A stretch of 64,000 nucleotides of DNA from Chamaea fasciata (lineage: Eukaryota; Chordata; Aves; Passeriformes; Sylviidae), in the NCBI GenBank assembly GCA_029207755.1, contig JARCOQ010000005.1, positions 56,171,449 through 56,235,448 of the forward strand. Direction: 5' to 3'. Each line of letters starts with the position of its first letter. The stretch's first letter is position 1. Both the position numbers and the translations under genes were made by a program. Below, in pieces: positions 58,082-64,000 of the stretch. The notes beneath the pieces were generated by a model. That model ran no database searches and was not told where the DNA came from. It saw nothing but the letters and a program-made list of their open reading frames with translations.

Positions 58082-58910
58082 AATCACAGCATCATAGAAC
58101 ATCATAGAATATACTGAGTTGGAAGGGACCCACAAGGGTAATCAAAGTCCAACTCCTGGCCCTGCACAGGACACCCCAAGAATCACTTCATGTGCCTGAG
58201 GACATTGTTCAAATGCTTCTTGAACTCTGTCAGGCTTCATGCTCTGACCACTGCCCTGGGGAGCCTGTTCCAGTGTCTGACCACCTCCTAGGTGAAAAAC
58301 CTTTTCCTGATATCCAACCTAAACATCCCCTGATGCAACTTCAGGCCATTCCCTTGGGTCCTGTCATTGGTCACCACAGAGCAGAGATCAGAGCCTGCCC
58401 CTCCTCTTCCCCTCATGAGGAAGTTGTAACTGCAGCGAGGTCTCCTCTCAGTCCCCTCTCCTCCAGGCTGAGCACACCAAGAGACCTCAGTTGCTCCTCA
58501 TACAGCTTCCTCTCCACACCCTTCACCATCCTCATGGCCCTACCCTGGACACTCTCTAACAGTTTATTACTAATAATCTAATAGTAATGGTCTTTCTTAC
58601 ACTGTGGCACCCAAAACTGCCCCCAGCACTGGAGGTGAGGCTGCCCCAGCGCAGAGCAGAGTGGGACAATCCCCTCCCTTGCCTGGCTGGTGATGCTGTG
58701 CCTGATGCACCCCAGGACAGGGATGTCCCTCCTGGTTGCCAGGGCACTGCTGACTCGTGTTCAACTTGCCACTGACCAGGACCCCCAGGCCCCTTTGTGC
58801 TCTGCAGCCTCTCATCCCCCAGTCTATACACACAACCAGGGTTACCCACCCCAGGTGCAGAATCCAGTACTTGCCCTGGCTAAACTTCATATGGTGGGTA
58901 TGAAGTTGCT
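58082..58910 (-). mobile_element. CR1 LINE 3'-end insertion in BRAF 3' UTR
   Basis: The longest CR1 copy in the window, about 830 bp. It begins with the reversed 3' tail (AATCACAGCATCATAGAAC, GTTGGAAGGGACCCACAAGG). It continues with GGGGAGCCTGTTCCAGTGTC, GGTGAAAAACCTTTTCCTGA, TCCTCCAGGCTGAGCACACC and CACCCTTCACCATCCTCATG, and ends around GCCCTGGCTAAACTTCAT. It lies in the same sense as the BRAF transcript. A short AT insertion (TTATTACTAATAATCTAATA) at 58563-58582 interrupts it. Confidence 0.95.
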
Positions 58911-59688
58911 ATGAAGTAATGAAGCAGTGAAGAAAGGTATTTCAAATGCATGCCAAAACAAACCCCAAGTGCAAATGCACAGTAACAAGGCTGCAGTAAA
59001 CAAAGTTTGTTTCAGAAACTTCTACGTAAAATGCATCACAGAAAACCAGAACACTCAGCACCTCCAGACTGATGTCCTAGGAGTCCACTCCTGTAGCTGC
59101 TTTTTAACTTGACTGTACCTAGAAGCTTTGCCTGTCCCACTGTGCTACTGATAATATATTTTACCCACAGAGGACATCTTGTCTACAGTACTATGAAGAG
59201 TTTGTGCTACACACACTGCACTCACAGTCAAGAAGGGAATAAAATCTAGAGGCTGCAAAAGTGAAATGTCTACATGCTTCTTCCCTAAATTTAGCCCCTC
59301 CAGATATCAAAGCTTCAATTCGTTTGTGAGGTGTCTGGGGATCTGGCTTCCCTCAGCCTTCTGTAAAACGCTGGATGCACTTACACCACCAGGCAAACAC
59401 AGAAGAAAAACTATTTATGTGTGATCTTCAGTTTGGGCATTTATGGAAAGACGTGTATTTATCAACAATCAGAATTTCACTCATTTTATGTCACAAAGGC
59501 CAAATTCTGCCTCTAATGAGCACATACGAATCCAAGTGATGCTAAGACACCATGGTAAAATGGCAGTATTTGTTCTCAAACATTTTGCATCATCATCAGC
59601 TGCTAGAGCATTCAAGTACAAGAAAAGATGATTTTGGGTAAGCATAAAAAGATAAAGTGGATTCATTTAATGACCTGCATGAGTTTAG

Positions 59689-59735
59689 CAAAAAAAAAAA
59701 CAAAAACAAAAAAACAAAAAACAACAACAAAAAAA
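59689..59735 (+). repeat. A-rich simple repeat
   Basis: A runs broken by single C bases, in the BRAF 3' UTR. Confidence 0.85.
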
Positions 59736-60535
59736 GACTGGGCTAATTGTATCTGAGGCTATGTAGGACTTAACTGACACAGAAATTACTTTCAAGGTAA
59801 TCTGGCCTCTATAATTCTGCCACTTGGTTTCAGCTTCACCACAATGCTGCAGTTCTGGCAAATATACCAAGGGACACAATCACATACTGGGCAGGAAGGT
59901 GTAACAGGCCTCTGTTACCTGTAAGGAAAAGGAAAGGCAGAGGGGACGGTCTGTGCCTGGTTGATAAAGACATGATTAGCTGGGACTGGATACTGGTACT
60001 TTTGCAAATGATTATGAAATATAAGATCCTACAGAGCTAAAAGAAGCAGTATGACTGTCTAGGCATTTGTCCCAACATGTTCACATGAAGTATGTACTCA
60101 CATTTCCATACTATGGCATGTGCCTGTGGTTGGGACACCACGAAGAAACTTAAGGAATTTGGGGTAACAGGCATGAATGTATTGGTCATTTCAGTTTACT
60201 TCCTTCATCCCACTGCTACAGAGAGCGCTCATTTCTCATCTATTCTTGTTTCCCCATTCACTAAACATCTACGGGGCATCTTTAAGACTGGTTCTGATGG
60301 CATGCAAGACATCCAGAAAAACTCCTGAAGGAAAAGATAAAACCAAAAATAATCCCAATTATTTACAAACCACATTTCTTCCGAAGTTCTGCATGAGCAT
60401 TACCTGGGAACTCTTACAGACAAACACACATTACTACAGCTATCTGGAGGGAAACAAACAAACGAGAAAACCAGTAGAAATGCATCCTGAAAGGACTTCT
60501 CTAAACAGCAGCCAAACAACTTGCACATTCCTCAG

Positions 60536-60622
60536 GGAAAAAAAACCAAAACAACAAAACCCAGAAACAAAACAGAAAAACAAAACTACAAACAAACAAA
60601 CCCCAATAAAAAACCCCCCAGA
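60536..60622 (+). repeat. A/C-rich low-complexity tract
   Basis: AAAC-type repeats ending in CCCCCC, similar in kind to the tract at 56641. Confidence 0.85.
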
Positions 60623-63413
60623 GATCATGTGTTACTTATAAAGTGCTTTGCATGGACAAGGAGAGCAATTTTCCTTGTGCTTTTCCTATGGGCTCAAGAA
60701 GCATTTGTAGACTAATGGGTAATGAATCTTCACCAAAGTAAGTTCATTTTGAGCAAAGATAAAATGAAGTTTCTAACAGAGAATCTTCTGCCAGCATGAC
60801 TTTGTGGAAGGAAACGAGGGCTTTTAACAAGCTCTGTAAAACAAATGAGTGTTGAACCACCTGTCCATAGTTGCTCTGTTAACAGCTTTTTTCGAGAGAA
60901 CTTTTACCTCAGTATCCCTGACATGTACAAATGGGGCCACGGCCCATAAAGGGGCTGGAGCCAAGCATGGGGCGAAAGGAGAAGCACTGACTGCTTCCCC
61001 CTCTGGGAGCCTGTATCTGGTAAATGTTCTCACCCGCCTGCTGCCACCAGGGGCCCCAGGCTCCCTCCACGTCTCAGGTACTGGCCTCAGATGATCACCA
61101 GGGAGCACTCTGCACCATCTGCACACCACCGCTCTGCATCAGTTTCTCCACACTGGAAAGTGGCTATTGCTACTTTTTAAATTGCTGCCAACTTCTCTAA
61201 GGAAAAAACCTTACAGCATCTGAAGACCCACAGCAGACAAGAAAAAAATTTGTGCTTTTTTTTCCCTTCGTTTTTACAATGTGTCCTGTACACAAAATCA
61301 ATTCTGTTCATGTACCAACATGAATCACTTCATTCCTGTAGTGACTATTAAGTCATTCACTATTGCTATCTTGCTAATGTTTGTGGAATTAATATGAATA
61401 CACAGTATTTCAGTTTTAATTCCCACTTCAGATCAGTCCGGTCCCTATAGCCCCAGTAAATATTTACTGACAAATGTAACAGACTCCCAGCAACACCGCA
61501 AAATTCCAGGGTATTAAAAGCGCCTTCTACTTCCCATGTGCTTTTCTCCCTTCATCTGGGAGCAACCTTCTGCAGACAGGAACAGTCCAACTTTCCCTAG
61601 GGAGGGAAGGACAGCACCCTCACTCGGTACATCCACGTTTAGCATGGACACCACATTCACACACATTTAATTCCTTCATTTATTCATCGTGGTTTTGTTA
61701 AACACTCCCCATCTCCTCCCAGCAAGGACCTCCCTGCTAGAGGGGATCAGTTCTCCTGCCTCACCTGGAGTGGTACAGGGCTGATACAAATCAAATTCTG
61801 GAAACTTCTGTCTGAGCTTGAGTTTCTTTCCAATGTGGTCTGCCTTAACTTCTGTACAAATAATTTACAGGTAATACCACATACCAGAGAACTCTGCAAG
61901 CAGATCACATCACGAGATATTCTACTAGAGGTAAATAAATGATGTGCAGAACTTTATGAGTTGTTGTTTTCCCTGACTGGGTAACTTGTCAAAAAGCCAA
62001 TAACCATTTGAAAACCAGGACTGGAGGACAGGAAAACAAAGCACTCTAATGGAGATACCGCCACCTTCATCCCAGTTTGCAAAGTGTACAGAAGGGAAAG
62101 ACCGACAGAAGGGAAGAGATGACAGGGAGGAAAGCAATGAGAGGAGGAGTAGTCAGCGTGGATCCAGCAAGTACCGTTTTGTTTTGATCTAACAACTTGC
62201 CATTAGGACAAGATGCTCCACGTTTACACACACACTTATCAGAGGACGTTTAGTTAACAGGATAAAAATCCTTTAAAAAAAGCTCTTGAAAGTACCAAAA
62301 CATAAATTTTGGAATGTCTAATTCTAGGGGGGGATTGTATTTGTATTCAATTCAACCTGAGAACTTTTTTCCTCATTTATGAAAACATTACATATTGGTA
62401 AGGTACCTGGCATTAACCTGCACCCTCGTTTAAAATAAAACTTTTAAAGTAGGTACATAAACCATTCACAGTCTGTATCTGGACTTCTACAGACTTTAGA
62501 TGCTGCAGTAGCATCTTTGATAAATACATTGTATCATATGATACAAAAAAAAGAGAGGACAATCTTGCTACATTTTTTTTAAACTTCAGTTTGTTGCTGG
62601 ACCAACAAAAGAAGGATCGACCTAATCCTTCAAAGAGATGTTGTATATTCACACACCAAGAAAATACTGGAAAAGGAAAAAGGTTAAAGATGATGGTTGT
62701 TGTTTGTCTTTTTAAGATGTGGTAAAGTAAATCTGAAAAAAAGGTGTGGCAGCATCCCCTTTTCCTTCAGATGAACCTCTCGGCCTTCGAAATAACATCT
62801 CCAGCTCCCACTTCCCCACGCTTTTAATTTTCAAAGAATAAACCCCAGTAATATAGACAGATTGAGGTGTTTGACACTGTAATACAGTGAAAAGGGGATA
62901 CTGCGTTGTCCATAAATCAGTAAGTACACCAGGAAAAAAAAGGATCAGAAGGGAAAATGATTCTTGGAAATTAGCACTCATCAGACGTTCAGCCTCTGAT
63001 GGTTACGCTGTTAGAGGGAGAAAGGCGGCCGGCAGACCATCCAAAGCAAGTCTCCTAAGTGGCAGCAGCAGCAGCTCCATCCCCTCACGCCCGAGCACCA
63101 CAGTCACACCACGAGCGCCCTCTCCTCTCTCCTGGGAATGATGCCAACGGCACAGGCAGCCACTGCAGGTCTCCGAATGCACGTGGTGGTTTGTGTTGAA
63201 GGAGAAACACTGGCAGCAGAGGACTCTGGTTCCCAAAAAGGTACTTTTTCCCATTGTGTCGGAATGGTGGTTCCATTCTGCTCCACTTTTAAGCTTATGG
63301 ATATCTTTTCTAAATTACTTTAGGTTTTGCGGAGCAGAATGGAGTTTAGATGTTAAGAAACTGTAGGAACACAAGACTTAAATAACAGAGTGGGTGCTGC
63401 CATGGTGCTGTGG

Positions 63414-63436
63414 CTACTTGAACGCTGCAAATTCTC
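63414..63436 (-). CDS. BRAF: BRAF last coding exon, X1-type C-terminus
   Basis: BRAF is the serine/threonine kinase linking RAS to MEK/ERK. On the minus strand a strong acceptor, CCTCCCTCTACAG, is followed by GA GAA TTT GCA GCG TTC AAG TAG. The phase 1 entry completes a Gly codon, giving G-EFAAFK-stop. This is the C-terminus of the BRAF X1 isoform in mammals and, as I recall, the usual C-terminus in chicken. The exon continues as the 3' UTR. The kinase domain and the exon carrying the alternative AFPVH end are not in the window. Gene order next to NDUFB2 supports the assignment. Confidence 0.9.
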
Positions 63437-64000
63437 CTGTAGAGGGAGGACAAGAGCTTGGTTTAAAAAGATGATTTCAGTTACTAGACTAGTTGAACAT
63501 CAGGCTGAATATAAAAGATGTTAAAAAATGCAAACTGTTAAAATTAAAGCACAAGAGAATACACAGTGAGAGAACACTGAACACAGACCCAGCGTATTTA
63601 ACCAACCAAGGATTTCTTGAAAGCAAGCCGTACCCATTCTTCCCAAGAAGGTGAAAGTTCAAGCAAAATCTAATTCATCATGCATTTGAAAATTAAATGT
63701 GTCAGCTTAATTTTACTTTCAATTTCTTATTGCACACACATCCTCCTGAGAAGCACCAGCTTCAATAAATGCACCCAACTGCAAACCAGTTCTGTTCTGT
63801 TGTAAAACCAGTTTAATAACAAAGAACTATACGAGACATCCATCACCCTTTTAAGACTATATACAGTAAAGTGCCTGAATGGAAATCCAGTGTTACAGAG
63901 TGCTAGGATTTGGTTTAGAGACCAAACAGAGCAACCCACTGACAGAAGTATAAGAATGGAGAGATTGTCTACTCAATCCCAGACCAGAAATTAGGCCTCA
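63437..64000 (-). other. BRAF: BRAF last intron (right edge)
   Basis: Sequence upstream of the EFAAFK acceptor. I searched it for the preceding BRAF exon (the SASEPSLNRAGF / FSLYACASPKTP region) on the minus strand and did not find it. No repeat recognised. Confidence 0.7.

Larger units (their letters stand above)
54565..63413 (-). other. BRAF: BRAF long 3' UTR (X1-type last exon)
   Basis: Continues from the stop of the EFAAFK-encoding exon without further coding sequence I can recognise. Minus-strand AATAAA hexamers lie at 54592-54587 (most distal, with a GT-rich stretch beyond), 56164-56159, 56180-56175 and 61684-61679. The mammalian BRAF X1 transcript also has a 3' UTR of several kilobases. 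The sequence is A/T-rich with a CR1 insertion, several A/C-rich simple tracts and few CpGs. Which poly(A) site is used cannot be told from sequence. Confidence 0.7.

Noticed and set aside
60824..61129. 101 aa minus-strand frame in BRAF 3' UTR
   Set aside because: Composition follows a short GC-rich patch; no homologue recognised and no reason for initiation there.
63437..64000. Preceding BRAF exon with the AFPVH end
   Set aside because: No minus-strand match to the expected C-terminal kinase tail; it must lie beyond the right edge.
1..64000. tRNA, rRNA, CRISPR array, viral or bacterial mobile genes
   Set aside because: No cloverleaf promoter pairs, no regularly spaced direct repeats with unique spacers, and no viral-type frames were seen. 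The repeats present are CR1 and simple sequence.

Overview
The window is nuclear DNA from a bird. Genes are split by GT-AG introns, repeats are mostly truncated CR1 (chicken repeat 1) LINE 3' ends in both orientations, and introns are short. The gene order matches the vertebrate DENND2A-ADCK2-NDUFB2-BRAF block (human 7q34). The species cannot be named from the sequence alone.

Layout. (1) 1-30.5 kb: DENND2A on the minus strand. Three coding exons lie at 431-6181, followed by a roughly 24 kb first intron holding CR1 fragments and microsatellites. A GC-rich 5' end lies near 30.5 kb. The DENN-domain exons are beyond the left edge. (2) 30.1-31.6 kb: a CpG-rich, head-to-head promoter interval between DENND2A and ADCK2, with a CR1 fragment inside it. 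(3) 31529-39617: complete ADCK2 on the plus strand. It has eight coding exons, all joined in phase 0, and encodes 621 aa. One intron has GC-AG borders. (4) 41469-41840: an orphan plus-strand candidate terminal exon with its own poly(A) signal. (5) 42345-50649: a minus-strand gene encoding a DUF4537 (tandem Tudor-like) protein with a long C-terminal coiled coil, most like the C11orf16 family. Eight exons join in phase and its extreme 5' end is unresolved. Human 7q34 has no such gene between ADCK2 and NDUFB2 as far as I know. (6) 52.3-54.0 kb: CpG island and complete NDUFB2 (97 aa; three coding exons and a 3' UTR exon). (7) 54.57-63.44 kb: the last exon of BRAF on the minus strand, coding only the X1-type C-terminus (EFAAFK) and followed by a roughly 8.8 kb 3' UTR that contains a sense-oriented CR1 copy. 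The BRAF kinase domain lies beyond the right edge.

Functions. DENND2A is a Rab9 exchange factor. ADCK2 is a UbiB-family atypical kinase of mitochondria. NDUFB2 is a complex I accessory subunit. BRAF is the RAF kinase of the MAPK pathway. They are neighbours through conserved synteny, not an operon. I found no mobile gene cassette, CRISPR array, tRNA or rRNA, and no evident new multi-gene system. The least explained items are the DUF4537 gene, the orphan exon at 41469-41603 and a 34-codon acidic reading frame inside the BRAF 3' UTR.
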